NCBI RefSeq assembly: GCF_003985125.1
Contig: NZ_ML133568.1
Location: 1 to 64,000, forward strand
DNA length: 64,000 nt
Source: Rhizobium phaseoli
GTDB taxonomy: Bacteria; Pseudomonadota; Alphaproteobacteria; Rhizobiales; Rhizobiaceae
Direction of reading: 5' to 3'
Numbering within the stretch: position 1 is the stretch's first letter; each line of letters begins with the position of its first letter. This document shows positions 8,785-17,821 of this stretch, one piece after another. Position numbers and translations under genes: made by a program. A model generated the notes under the pieces. That model was not told the origin of the DNA, ran no database searches, and worked only from the letters and a program-made list of their open reading frames with translations.

Positions 8785-10620
8785 CTACCGGTCGGCCATC
8801 ACCAGATGGCCCGGCCCGACTTCACGATAGAAGGTGGCCGGAGGCTGGTAGTCGACTGATCGCATCGGGCTCTTGATCTCATCATTCGCCACCATCCGCT
8901 TCTCGTGGCGACGGTCCGGATCGGGCACCGGCACGGCGGCGATGAGCTTCTTCGTATAGGGGTGCTGCGGATTTTCGAAGACGGCAGCGCGCGGGCCGAT
9001 CTCGACGATCTCGCCGAGATACATCACCGCCACCCGATGGCTGACACGCTCGACCACCGCCATATCGTGCGAGATGAACAGGAAGGCGAGGTTGAGGCTC
9101 TGCTGCAGGTCGAGCATCAGGTTGATCACCTGCGCCTTGATCGAGACGTCGAGCGCCGACACGCTTTCGTCGGCAACGATCACCTTCGGCTGCAGGGCGA
9201 GCGCCCGGGCGATGCAGATGCGCTGGCGCTGGCCGCCGGAAAATTCATGCGGGTAGCGCGAAGCCATATCGGGGGAGAGGCCGACCTTGACAAGCAAGTC
9301 CGCCACGACATCCCTCGCCTGTTTCGCATTGCCCATCCGGTGCTCGAGATAGGGCTCGGCGATCGCAGCGCCAACCGTCATGCGCGGATTGAGGCTTGCG
9401 AAGGGATCCTGGAAGATCATCTGCACGGATTTGCGCATCTCGCGCAGATCCTTCCTGTCGAGGCCGAGCACCTCCCTGCCCTCGACCAGAACGGAGCCGG
9501 CCTGCGGCTCGATGAGACGCATGATGGCGCGCCCGGTCGTCGACTTGCCGCAGCCGGATTCACCGACGAGCGACAGCGTCTCGCCGGCGTGCAGATCGAA
9601 GGAGACGTTTTCGACAGCATGCACGCGGCTGGTCAGCCGGCCGAACAGGCCGGAATGAATGTCGAAACGCTTGGTGAGGTTCCTCACCTGCAAGACCGGC
9701 GTTGCGGCGACGGTATCGGCAGCCTCGGCCGGTATGTTCGATTCGCCCGTCGCGGTATTGACCACCGGAAAACGCAGCGGCCGCCGCCGGCCCTGCATCG
9801 AGCCGAGTACCGGCACGGCCGAGAGCAGCGCCCTGGTATAGGGATGTTTGCCGCGATGGAAGATATCGGCGGTGGGCCCGCTCTCGACCTGTTCGCCGCG
9901 ATACATCACCACCGTCCTGTCGGCGATCTCGGCGACGACGCCCATATCATGGGTGATGAAGAGCACCGAGGTCCCCTCCTCTTCCTGCAGCATCTTGATG
10001 AGATCGAGGATCTGGCCCTGGATCGTCACGTCGAGCGCCGTTGTCGGCTCGTCGGCGATCAGCAGTTTCGGCCGGCTGGCGAGCGCCATGGCGATCATCA
10101 CCCGCTGGCGCATGCCGCCGGAGAAACGATGCGGATATTCGTCGAAGCGCGAGGCGGCAGAGGGAATGCGGACCTTTTCCAGGAGCCTGATCGTCTCGGC
10201 CCTGGCATCGGCCTTGCTCATCGCGGAGTGGCAGAGCAGCGCTTCGGAAATCTGGTCGCCGATGGTGAAGAGCGGATTGAGCGATGTCATCGGCTCCTGG
10301 AAGATCATCGCCACCTCATTGCCGCGCACCTGCCGCATGGCCTGTTCCGGCAAGGCCAGGAGATCGCGGCCGCCGAGGATCACATGGCCTTCGATGCGGC
10401 TCGTATCCACCTGCAACAGCCGCATGATCGACAGCGAAGTGACGCTCTTGCCTGAGCCGGATTCGCCGACGATCGCCACGGTTTCGCCGGGCGCGACGGT
10501 GAAGGAAACGTCGCGCACGACAGGCTTCCAGGCGCCGTCGGCCAGAAAGGACGTCGTCAGCCCCTCGACGGAAAGAACGGGGATGGCGGTCTCGATCGAT
10601 TGTGCTTGGACGCTGCCCAT
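8785..10620 (-). CDS. Fused peptide-type ABC ATPase (DppD-DppF)
   Basis: A 611-residue cytoplasmic protein with two complete ABC ATPase domains in one chain, as in GsiA/YejF. The first has Walker A GESGSGKSV and signature FSGGMRQRV; the second has Walker [10 protein letters not shown] and signature FSGGQRQRI. Each is followed by Walker B (LIADEPT, IVADESV) and the oligopeptide_HPY-type tail (HPYTRALLSAVP, HPYTKKLIAAVP). AGAGGAGCCGAC precedes the ATG at 10620. It energises the importer encoded at 12551-15970, although RidA and SelA-like genes interrupt the transporter set. Confidence 0.93.
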   Translation of the reverse strand: MGSVQAQSIETAIPVLSVEGLTTSFLADGAWKPVVRDVSFTVAPGETVAIVGESGSGKSVTSLSIMRLLQVDTSRIEGHVILGGRDLLALPEQAMRQVRGNEVAMIFQEPMTSLNPLFTIGDQISEALLCHSAMSKADARAETIRLLEKVRIPSAASRFDEYPHRFSGGMRQRVMIAMALASRPKLLIADEPTTALDVTIQGQILDLIKMLQEEEGTSVLFITHDMGVVAEIADRTVVMYRGEQVESGPTADIFHRGKHPYTRALLSAVPVLGSMQGRRRPLRFPVVNTATGESNIPAEAADTVAATPVLQVRNLTKRFDIHSGLFGRLTSRVHAVENVSFDLHAGETLSLVGESGCGKSTTGRAIMRLIEPQAGSVLVEGREVLGLDRKDLREMRKSVQMIFQDPFASLNPRMTVGAAIAEPYLEHRMGNAKQARDVVADLLVKVGLSPDMASRYPHEFSGGQRQRICIARALALQPKVIVADESVSALDVSIKAQVINLMLDLQQSLNLAFLFISHDMAVVERVSHRVAVMYLGEIVEIGPRAAVFENPQHPYTKKLIAAVPVPDPDRRHEKRMVANDEIKSPMRSVDYQPPATFYREVGPGHLVMADR

Positions 10621-10654
10621 GTCGGCTCCTCTTGCGGCGGATGAGAACGGCGGA

Positions 10655-11851
10655 TCAGTCCGGCCAGCGCAGCAAGCCGTCGAAGCGGTGCCTGCTGCGG
10701 TTTTCGATCGGGGTTGCGATGATCTCGTTGGAGGCGCGCGCCTTATCGAGTTCCTCGGCGAGGCGGTTTGCGACGATGACCTCCTGGCCCGGATGCAGGT
10801 TGCACGGGTCGAGATAGAAGTAGCGATGCTCCACCTCATGGTCGCGCACGATGATCGGCGGGTTGCCCCTCGCCAGCGCATCGGCGAGATCCCAGGCGCT
10901 GATATGCGCCTGTTCGGCATCGACGATCAGGCGCAACCGGTCGAGCGGATTGTTGGTCGGGTCGGGTTCGATCAGCGCAGTGATGCCGGGGCGACCGTCG
11001 AGGGTGCGTTTCCACAGATTGAGATAGCCGGTCTCGCGCTCACGGATGCCGGCATGGTCGCGGCGTTCCCAGGCTTCGAGTGCGGCCATGACGCCGAAGA
11101 TGCTTTCCTTGCCGACCTTCATGCCGCGGCCGATACCCATATTCTGCAGGAAGGCGTTGCGCACCAAGTCCTTCCGGCCGGCGACGATGCCCGAGGTCGG
11201 GCCGCCGAGGAACTTGTGGCCGGAGTACAGCGCAATATCGGCCCCCTGCTCCAGGAAAATCCTGAGATCATATTCCGAGGCCGCATCGACGATAACGGGC
11301 ACGCCCCTGGCATGGGCGATCTCGACGAATTCCTTGAGGTTCAACAGACCGTAATCGACGACATGGTGGGAGACGACATAGACGGCAGCGGCCGTCTTGT
11401 CGGTGATCGCCTTCTCCATGTGGAAGCGATGCGTCGAGGTCGCCTGCCCCACGAGCACGACCTTGCCGCCGGTCAGCCGGATCGCCTGATCGACCGGCGC
11501 GCCGTAGCTTACCACATGGCCCATCTGCACCAGCACTTCGTTCTTCTCGGGCACGGCATCCGGCAGCTTCTCGATCGCCAGCAGATTGTCACCGGTAATG
11601 GCGCCGGCGACGGCGAGCGAAATGCCGGCCGAGCAGGAGGCGGTGACGAAGCCGGCCTCGCCGCCGGTCAGCCTGGCGATCACGCTGCTGGCCTTGCGCT
11701 GCAGGTCGTTGATCTCGACGAAGTGTGGCAGGATCGACGTCATCGCTTCGATCGCCTCCGGAACGACGATCGAGGCGCCGAGGCTGGTCATCGTGCCGGA
11801 TACGTTGATGACGGGGCGAAGGCCGAGCGAGGGTCTGATATCATCGGGCAT
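10655..11851 (-). CDS. SelA-like PLP enzyme (COG1921/DgaE type)
   Basis: A 398-residue fold-type I PLP enzyme of the SelA/DgaE group. DgaE removes ammonia from D-glucosaminate-6-phosphate; most relatives are uncharacterised and are not selenocysteine synthases. The PLP Lys is K213 in [13 protein letters not shown], and the cofactor Asp is in VIVDAASE (D189). GGAGATCTTC precedes the ATG at 11851. It is sandwiched between RidA and transporter ATPase genes. An ammonia-lyase, racemase or deaminase producing an enamine/imine, drained by RidA, would fit. In other bacteria this family sits beside COG3964 amidohydrolases; here that partner is at 39482-40685. Confidence 0.83.
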   Translation of the reverse strand: MPDDIRPSLGLRPVINVSGTMTSLGASIVVPEAIEAMTSILPHFVEINDLQRKASSVIARLTGGEAGFVTASCSAGISLAVAGAITGDNLLAIEKLPDAVPEKNEVLVQMGHVVSYGAPVDQAIRLTGGKVVLVGQATSTHRFHMEKAITDKTAAAVYVVSHHVVDYGLLNLKEFVEIAHARGVPVIVDAASEYDLRIFLEQGADIALYSGHKFLGGPTSGIVAGRKDLVRNAFLQNMGIGRGMKVGKESIFGVMAALEAWERRDHAGIRERETGYLNLWKRTLDGRPGITALIEPDPTNNPLDRLRLIVDAEQAHISAWDLADALARGNPPIIVRDHEVEHRYFYLDPCNLHPGQEVIVANRLAEELDKARASNEIIATPIENRSRHRFDGLLRWPD

Positions 11852-11983
11852 GAAGATCTCCGGAAGTCTGGGGCGAAAGGCAGAACATGGCGCGGTCATC
11901 CGGCAGTGTCGAGCAGCCGGAGCAAAAGCCTGGGTTAAAATAGAAAGAGCTCATCCGAAGACCACTCCAAACATGAAAGCGCG

Positions 11984-12481
11984 TCAGCCATGCAAGGCGA
12001 CGATGGCCTCGATCTCGACGGTGATGTTGCCGGGCAGCGAGCCGAAGCCGACGGCCGAGCGGGCGTGTTCGCCGGCGGCGCCGAAGACCGCGATCAACAG
12101 ATCCGAGCAGCCGTTGATGACACTCGGATGATCTTCGAACTCAGGCACGGCATTGACCATGCCGAGCAGCTTGACCACCCGCTTGACGCGGGAGAGATCG
12201 CCGAGCGCCTCCTGCATGACGGCAAGCAGGTTGATGCCCGTCAGCCGCGCATGCCGGTAGGCCTCCTCGACACCGACGCCGCCGCCGACCTTGCCCGCAT
12301 GCAGGAAGCCGTCGGCCTCGCGCGGCCCCTGGCCGGAGAGGTAGAGCATATTGCCCTCCACCACATGCGTCACGAAATTGGCGATCGGCGGCGGCGGCGG
12401 CGGCAGCTTGATGCCGAGGGCGGCTAACCGTTGGTAAGGCGAGTTCTCGACCTTGCCGGCGGCGTTGGGAAATTGATTCAC
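11984..12481 (-). CDS. RidA/YjgF-family enamine/imine deaminase
   Basis: A 165-residue RidA-family protein, longer than the usual 130 residues because of an N-terminal extension, as in the rhizobial YjgH-like subgroup. It hydrolyses reactive enamine/imine products of PLP enzymes. Core signatures are LYLSGQGP and VEIEAIVAL. The start is set by the ribosome-binding site: AGGAG lies 7 nt before a GTG at 12481, whereas the in-frame ATG at 12496 has no SD. The canonical RidA Arg is not in its usual place, so activity may differ. Its position next to the SelA-like gene supports a joint role. Confidence 0.85.
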   Translation of the reverse strand: MNQFPNAAGKVENSPYQRLAALGIKLPPPPPPIANFVTHVVEGNMLYLSGQGPREADGFLHAGKVGGGVGVEEAYRHARLTGINLLAVMQEALGDLSRVKRVVKLLGMVNAVPEFEDHPSVINGCSDLLIAVFGAAGEHARSAVGFGSLPGNITVEIEAIVALHG

Positions 12482-12550
12482 GCAAACTCCTGTCATGCGA
12501 ATTTTCGATTGGCGAATTTGGTTTTGGATTGGCCGATTTAGGTCGGCGGA

Positions 12551-13420
12551 TTAAAGGTCCTTGCGAAGTCTCGGGTCGAGCATGTCTCTCAGGCCGTCGC
12601 CGACCATCTGCAGCGACAGCACCGACAGCACGATCGCCACTCCGGGAAACAGCGTCATCCAGTCGGCCTGGCCGATATATTGCCGGCCGGCCGCAATCAT
12701 CGTTCCCCAGGTCGGGATTTCGGGGCTGACGCCGAGGCCGAGGAAGGAGAGGCCGGCTTCGGCCAGCATGGCGCTGGCGAAAAGGAACGTGGCCTGCACC
12801 AGGATCGGCGACAGCAGGTTGCGCAGCACGTGCCGCGTCATGATGTGAAAGGTGGAAATGCCGAGCGCCCTTGCCGCCTCGACATAGGGCAGCTCGCGAA
12901 TGACCAGCGTCGAGGCGCGGACGATGCGGGCAAGCCGCGGCGCATAGACGATCGACAGCGCGATGATGACAGTTGTTAAGGACGGGCCGAGGGCAGCGAC
13001 GAGGGCGATGGCGAGCAGAATATCCGGGAATGCCATCATCGCGTCGATCAGCCGGGCGATCGGCGTGTCGAGCTTCTGGAAGAAGCCGGCCAGCAGGCCG
13101 AGCGTGACGCCGATCACCGCCGACAGGCTGACGACCGCAGCACCAACGAGCAGCGACAGGCGGCCGGCGAAGATCGTACGCGAGAAGACGTCGCGGCCGA
13201 ACTCGTCGGTGCCGAAGAAGAAGGTACCGCCCGGCGGCTTCAACCGGTTGACGATCGAAAGCTTGGAGGGCGAATAGGGCGCGACCATAGGCGCGAAGAC
13301 CGCCAGCAGCACGAAGATCGCCAGGATGACGAGGCCGAAGGCCACCGTCTTGCGTTTCAGCAGGCGGCGGACGAACTTGCTGCCCTCGCGTTCGGCGGGC
13401 TTGATTGCGATATCGGCCAT
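12551..13420 (-). CDS. Dipeptide-type ABC permease (DppC-like)
   Basis: A 289-residue inner-membrane permease of the DppC/OppC family with a cytoplasmic N-terminus, about six membrane segments and the N-terminal OppC segment FGTDEFGRDVFSR. The EAA loop is EAARALGISTFHIMTRHVLRN, seen from about residue 185. Its ATG overlaps the stop of the DppB-like gene by one base (TGATG), indicating translational coupling. It pairs with that permease and the ATPase at 8785-10620. Confidence 0.93.
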   Translation of the reverse strand: MADIAIKPAEREGSKFVRRLLKRKTVAFGLVILAIFVLLAVFAPMVAPYSPSKLSIVNRLKPPGGTFFFGTDEFGRDVFSRTIFAGRLSLLVGAAVVSLSAVIGVTLGLLAGFFQKLDTPIARLIDAMMAFPDILLAIALVAALGPSLTTVIIALSIVYAPRLARIVRASTLVIRELPYVEAARALGISTFHIMTRHVLRNLLSPILVQATFLFASAMLAEAGLSFLGLGVSPEIPTWGTMIAAGRQYIGQADWMTLFPGVAIVLSVLSLQMVGDGLRDMLDPRLRKDL

Positions 13421-14361
13421 CAGTAGCGCACCCTCGGATCGACCAGCAGGTAGAGCATGTCGATCGCAAAATTGATCAGCACATAGAGGGCGGCGATAAC
13501 GAGCAACGCCCCTTGGATGACGGGATAGTCGCGGCGCAGCACCGCCGAGACGACGAGATTGCCGACGCCCGGCAGGCCGAAGACCGTCTCGGTGACGACA
13601 GCGCCCGATATCAGCACCGCCGCCGTCAGGCCGAGCACCGTCAGGATCGGAATCAGCGCATTCTTCAGCGCGTGCTTGAGGATCACCTTGCGCTCGATCA
13701 GCCCCTTGGCGCGCGCCGTGCGGATATAATCATCGCCGAGCACGTCGAGCATCGAGGCGCGGGTGAAACGCAGGATCAGCGCCGAGGAGACGATGCCGAG
13801 CGCAAAGGCCGGCAGCGTCAGATGATACATGCGGTCGGCGAAGGTCGAGCCCGGCCCGGCATAACCGGAGACCGGGAAGAGGTTGAGCCGGACGGCGAAG
13901 AACTGCATCAGGATGAGGCCGAGCCAGAAGCTCGGAATGCTGGCGGCGAACATGGCGAGCGTCGTTGCCGCCTGGTCGACGAAGGAACCGCGTCGATAGG
14001 CGGCATAGATGCCGATCGGCAAGGCAATGATGCTGGCGATGGCAAGCGAAAACAGCGTCAGGAAGAAGGTCGGCTCTGCCCGATCGATGAGCGCCGACGT
14101 CACCGGCATGTTGAGGAAGATCGACTGGCCGAGATCGCCCTTCAGCAGCTGGCCGATATAATAGACATATTGCAGGCCGAGCGACTGATCGAGGCCGAGC
14201 TTGGTTCTGAGATCGGCAATATCCTGCGGCGTCGCATCCGGCCCGAGCATGACGGCGGCCGGGTCTCCCGGCGTCACGCGCACGATGACGAAGACGATCG
14301 TGACGACGAGGAACATCACGACGATCATGCCGAACAGGCGCTGGAGGATGTAGCGGATCAT
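13420..14361 (-). CDS. Dipeptide-type ABC permease (DppB-like)
   Basis: A 313-residue DppB/OppB-family permease with six predicted membrane segments. The N-terminus MIRYILQRLFGMIVVMFLVV and RVTPGDPA are typical of the family; the EAA loop is RTARAKGLIERKVILKHALKN, near residues 208-228. It follows the binding-protein gene after 82 bp that contain a strong hairpin, and overlaps the next permease gene by one base. Confidence 0.93.
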   Translation of the reverse strand: MIRYILQRLFGMIVVMFLVVTIVFVIVRVTPGDPAAVMLGPDATPQDIADLRTKLGLDQSLGLQYVYYIGQLLKGDLGQSIFLNMPVTSALIDRAEPTFFLTLFSLAIASIIALPIGIYAAYRRGSFVDQAATTLAMFAASIPSFWLGLILMQFFAVRLNLFPVSGYAGPGSTFADRMYHLTLPAFALGIVSSALILRFTRASMLDVLGDDYIRTARAKGLIERKVILKHALKNALIPILTVLGLTAAVLISGAVVTETVFGLPGVGNLVVSAVLRRDYPVIQGALLVIAALYVLINFAIDMLYLLVDPRVRY

Positions 14362-14405
14362 GAATGCTGGCCTTCAAGCCTTTGCGGATACGGCAGAAAG
14401 GAAGA

Positions 14406-14435
14406 CCGGCACCGGCCGCAAAGGGCCGGCGCCGG
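14406..14435 (-). repeat. Hairpin between binding-protein and permease genes
   Basis: CCGGCACCGGCC (14406-14417) and GGCCGGCGCCGG (14424-14435) form a 12-bp stem with a 6-nt loop; the single mismatch is a G-U pair in the minus-strand RNA. It lies just after the stop of the binding-protein gene and probably protects or terminates that part of the transcript, giving excess binding protein. Confidence 0.6.
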
Positions 14436-14443
14436 CGGTGATG

Positions 14444-15970
14444 TTACTTCTTGATCGAGGCATTCCAGAAATACGGCCACGGAGCCGGATCGACGCCCTC
14501 GAGCTTGACCGATTTCGCCGAGACGGCGTTGAAATCGCCGATCTTCATGAAGGGCGCGTCGGCATAGACGGCTTTCTGGACATTGGCCCAGAGTGCCACA
14601 CGCTTCTTCGGATCGACCTCTGAGGTGAAGGCATCGACGGCGGCCTTGCGGGCCGGCGTATCCCACCAGCCGGGAGAGCTGGTCGAGAGCGAGCCGATCA
14701 GCGCCGGTTCCGGCAGGAAGGGGCTGTGGGTGATGTAGATATCCCAGAGCTTCGGATCGGTGCGGCGCTGCGTCAGCGTCGCCCAGTCCACCACCTGCAT
14801 ATCGACGGTGAAGCCGGCAAGCTTCAGATATTCGGCGGCGACCTGCGCCATCTTGTAGTGGAATTCATACTGGCGGCTGGTCAGGATGCGGATCGGCTCG
14901 CCATTATAACCGGCCTTCTTGGCGGCCGCCGCCGCCCCTTCCGGATCGGCGACATTATAGGCGCCTTCGGCGCCGGCATCGGTCGACCAGGAAAAGCTCT
15001 TCGGGTAGATGGCGCCGTCGAGCGCATAGAAATCCTTGCTGCCGAAGGCGGCGGCCAGCATGTCTTCCATGCTGAGCGCCTGGCGGATCGCCTTGCGAAC
15101 CTCGACATTCCCGGCAACACCTTCCTTCGTGTTGAAGACGAAAACAGGATAGCCGAAGGGCTTCAGCATGACCGGCTGCGAGGCCGTCGAGCCCTTCAGC
15201 TTGTCGTAGGATTCGACCGGGATCGAATCGACGTAATCATACTGGCCGGAAACGGCGGCCTCGACGCGAGTGTTCGGATCCGGCACCGGCACGAAGCGGA
15301 TTTCGTCGAGATATTGATGGCGGGCGCCGCCATAACCATTGCTGCCGCCTTCGCGCGACTTGTATCCGTCGAAGCGAACGAGCTGGATATATTGATCGGC
15401 CTTGCGCTCCTTCAGCATATAGGGGCCGGTGCCGATGAACTCCTTCATCGGTTCGTCCTGCTTTTCCGACGGGATGATGATCGCCGCCGAATTGTTGAAG
15501 GCGAGCAGCGAGGTCAGCGGCGCATAGGGTTGCTTCAGCGTGATGGTCACGGTCGCGGGATCGGCGGCAGCGATCTTGTCGATGAAGCCGGCCACCTGCT
15601 TGCCGCGCGAGGCGATCTTCATCCAGCGGTTCAGCGAGGCGACGACATCATCCGAGGTCATATCGCTATTGTCGTGGAACTTGATGCCGGTCCGGAGCTT
15701 GATCGTATAGGTTTTGCCGTCGGCGCTAATCTCGGGCAGGCTTTCGGCCAGAAGCGGCGTGACGTTCCAGCTCTTGTCGAAGGTGTAGAGCGTTTCGAAA
15801 ATATGCTGGGTGACGATGCCGACGAGATCGGCCGTCGACGACATCGGATCGAGCGTCGGCGGCTCGCCGATCGTCGCGACATTGATGACGCCGCCCTTTT
15901 CCGCAGCAAGCAGGGTCGAAGGCAGGGCGACGAGCGCAGTGCCGAGCAGGAATGCGACAAGCGTTTTCAT
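14444..15970 (-). CDS. Periplasmic binding protein, family 5 (Dpp/Opp type)
   Basis: A 508-residue extracytoplasmic solute-binding protein (SBP_bac_5). A Sec signal peptide is visible: MKTLVAFLLGTALVALPSTL, cleaved near LLAAEKG. Typical family segments include GEPPTLDPMSSTADL, the GIKFHDNSDMTSDDVV domain and FIGTGPYMLKE. The family binds peptides, opines, glycosides or other small ligands, so the ligand is not predictable. GGGAGC precedes the ATG at 15970. It is first in a 7-gene minus-strand cluster and has a recognisable promoter at 16023-16050 with a candidate operator at 15991-16011. Confidence 0.93.
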   Translation of the reverse strand: MKTLVAFLLGTALVALPSTLLAAEKGGVINVATIGEPPTLDPMSSTADLVGIVTQHIFETLYTFDKSWNVTPLLAESLPEISADGKTYTIKLRTGIKFHDNSDMTSDDVVASLNRWMKIASRGKQVAGFIDKIAAADPATVTITLKQPYAPLTSLLAFNNSAAIIIPSEKQDEPMKEFIGTGPYMLKERKADQYIQLVRFDGYKSREGGSNGYGGARHQYLDEIRFVPVPDPNTRVEAAVSGQYDYVDSIPVESYDKLKGSTASQPVMLKPFGYPVFVFNTKEGVAGNVEVRKAIRQALSMEDMLAAAFGSKDFYALDGAIYPKSFSWSTDAGAEGAYNVADPEGAAAAAKKAGYNGEPIRILTSRQYEFHYKMAQVAAEYLKLAGFTVDMQVVDWATLTQRRTDPKLWDIYITHSPFLPEPALIGSLSTSSPGWWDTPARKAAVDAFTSEVDPKKRVALWANVQKAVYADAPFMKIGDFNAVSAKSVKLEGVDPAPWPYFWNASIKK

Positions 15971-15990
15971 GTGAGGGCTCCCGAGTTAAG

Positions 15991-16050
15991 TTCCACAATT
16001 ATGTAATTCATCTTTTTGTAAGAGAATAAGAGATGACGTGATCGTGTCAA
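15991..16050 (-). promoter_or_regulatory. Promoter and candidate operator of the importer/SelA-like operon
   Basis: On the minus strand: -35 TTGACA (16045-16050), 16-nt spacer, -10 TATTCT (16023-16028), then 11 nt and the motif ATGAATTACATAATTGTGG ending near 15993. The same hexamers, spacer and a related downstream motif occur at 40783-40842 in front of the COG3964 gene. The motif would lie at about +5 to +25, where a bound repressor would block initiation or early elongation. Confidence 0.65.
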
Positions 16051-16200
16051 GCGCAACCCGTGGATTATGTCGTGAGACGAGGGTCGCAGCGGCGGAAACG
16101 GCATCGAACCGCAAGTGCGGCTGGCCGCCTGCGTGAAGCTCGCGCATTATGCGGGCGCGAAGAATCGGCAGCGCCACGGCTTCAATAGAGTGAGGATGGG

Positions 16201-16785
16201 ATGAACATCGATTTCAACGACGGAAAATGGCTGAACGAACCGGAAAGCTGGCAGGCCGACGCAACCGGCCTGACGCTGACGACTGGCGAAAAAACCGATT
16301 TCTGGCGGGAAACCTATTACGGCTTCACCCGCGACAGCGGCCACTTCCTCGCCTTCCCTACCGCCGAGAGCTTCACCGCCCAGATCCGCATCCGGGGCGA
16401 ATTCCGCACCCTCTACGACCAGGCCGGCCTGATGGTGCGCTTCGACGAAAGCCGCTGGGTCAAAACCGGCGTCGAATTCACCGACGGCGAAGCCTTCCTC
16501 AGCACCGTCGTCACCGACGGGAAGTCCGACTGGTCGGTGTCGCAGCCGTTCAGGCAACTCGAGGACTTCCACATCCGCGTCACCGTCGCAGGCGGCGCCC
16601 TTCGTATCCAGGCCTCCCGCGACGGCAACCGCTGGCCACTGCTACGGCTAGCGTCCTTCCCGGTTGCCGACCGATACGAGGTCGGCCCGACCGCCTGTAC
16701 ACCGGAGAGGAGTGGATTGACGGTGCGGTTTTCGGAGTTTTCGATCGGGCCGGCGATTGCGACGGATCTGCATGATTTGAGTTGA
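16201..16785 (+). CDS. DUF1349 (concanavalin-like) protein
   Basis: A 194-residue soluble protein of the DUF1349 family, a concanavalin-A-like beta-sandwich with several conserved aromatic and acidic segments (TDFWRETYYGF, YDQAGLMVRFDESRWVKTGVEF, FRQLEDFHIRV). The family name 'regulation of enolase 1' derives from a yeast observation and is not a firm function; carbohydrate binding is plausible. There is no signal peptide. The start ATG at 16201 follows GTGAGGATGGG. It stands alone between the importer promoter and the TPP riboswitch. Confidence 0.8.
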   Translation: MNIDFNDGKWLNEPESWQADATGLTLTTGEKTDFWRETYYGFTRDSGHFLAFPTAESFTAQIRIRGEFRTLYDQAGLMVRFDESRWVKTGVEFTDGEAFLSTVVTDGKSDWSVSQPFRQLEDFHIRVTVAGGALRIQASRDGNRWPLLRLASFPVADRYEVGPTACTPERSGLTVRFSEFSIGPAIATDLHDLS

Positions 16786-16887
16786 GGAGCGCTGTGATGC
16801 GTTCAACCAGTTTGTCGGAGGGAACGCGGAATGTCATTTTCGGGATGACAGCCGCGCCCTTCTCTGCGAAAAAGGGCGTGATGAGAG

Positions 16888-16962
16888 ACAGGGGCGTTCG
16901 TCGACAGACGGGCTGAGAAGAACCCTTCGAACCTGAACCGGATAATGCCGGCGGAGGGAGTC
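16888..16962 (+). promoter_or_regulatory. TPP riboswitch (THI element)
   Basis: The conserved TPP aptamer core is present in order: GGGGCG, GGCTGAGAAGAACCC, TTCGAACCTGA, CCGGATAATGCCGGCG and GAGGGA. It lies 56 bp upstream of thiM. The expression platform appears translational: GCCCC (16997-17001) can pair with GGGGC (17010-17014), which covers the thiM Shine-Dalgarno just before the ATG at 17018. Binding of thiamine pyrophosphate should shut off the salvage operon. Confidence 0.95.
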
Positions 16963-17017
16963 GCTCGGGGATCGCCGTAGACGCCGCCCCGCGCCTGCCC
17001 CGCCTGAAAGGGGCGCT

Positions 17018-17821
17018 ATGCAGAGCAAGACCACTTCGGGAGCCATGCTGGAGGCGATGCGCGAAAAGCCGCCGCTCGTCCACTGCATCACCAATTATGT
17101 CGCCATGAACATCGCGGCCAATGTCCTGCTGGCATCCGGCGCTTCGCCCGCCATGGTACATGCGGCTGAGGAAGCCGGCGAATTCGCCGGCATCGCGAGC
17201 GCGCTGACCGTCAATATCGGCACGCTGTCGACGCAATGGCTCGACGGCATGCGGGCGGCGGCGAAGGCGGCTGCCTCATCAGGCAAACCCTGGGTGCTCG
17301 ATCCGGTGGCGCATTATGCGACGGCCTTTCGCCGCCAAGCAGTTGCCGACCTGCTGGCGCTCAAGCCCACGATCATCCGCGGCAATGCCTCCGAGATCAT
17401 CGCGCTTGCCGGCGGGGAGAGCCGCGGTCAGGGCGTCGACAGCCGCGATCCGGTCGAGCAGGCGGAGGATTCGGCCAGTCGGCTCGCGGAGCGGCAGCAG
17501 GCAATCGTCGCCGTCACCGGCGCCGTCGATTTCGTGACCGATGGTAACAGGGCGGTCCGGATCAAGGGCGGATCGGTGCTGATGCCGCAGGTCACCGCGC
17601 TCGGCTGCTCGCTCACCTGCCTTGTCGGCGCCTTTGCCGCCACAGCGCCGGAGGATCTGTTCGGCGCGACGGTCGCAGCGCTCGCAACCTTTGCCGTCGC
17701 GGGCGAGGATGCCGCGCTCGGGGCGGCCGGCCCCGGCTCCTTCGCCTGGCGCTTCCTCGATGCGCTGGCCGCGCTCGACGGCGAAGCTCTGGATGCGAGA
17801 GCCAGGGTATCGATCGCATGA
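17018..17821 (+). CDS. thiM: Hydroxyethylthiazole kinase
   Basis: A 267-residue ribokinase-fold enzyme that phosphorylates 4-methyl-5-(2-hydroxyethyl)thiazole for thiamine salvage. Family landmarks are PPLVHCITNYVAMNIAANVLLASGASP near the N-terminus (shown in part), KPWVLDPVA, IIRGNASEI and the anion-hole/catalytic region QVTALGCSLTCLVGAF. It is first of the thiMED operon behind the TPP riboswitch; its stop overlaps the thiE start as ATGA. Confidence 0.96.
   Translation: MQSKTTSGAMLEAMREKPPLVHCITNYVAMNIAANVLLASGASPAMVHAAEEAGEFAGIASALTVNIGTLSTQWLDGMRAAAKAAASSGKPWVLDPVAHYATAFRRQAVADLLALKPTIIRGNASEIIALAGGESRGQGVDSRDPVEQAEDSASRLAERQQAIVAVTGAVDFVTDGNRAVRIKGGSVLMPQVTALGCSLTCLVGAFAATAPEDLFGATVAALATFAVAGEDAALGAAGPGSFAWRFLDALAALDGEALDARARVSIA

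Noticed and set aside
8905..10455. A 516-codon plus-strand open frame.
   Set aside because: Antisense to the fused ABC ATPase; composition rich in Asp/His/Arg as expected for a shadow frame, with no motif.
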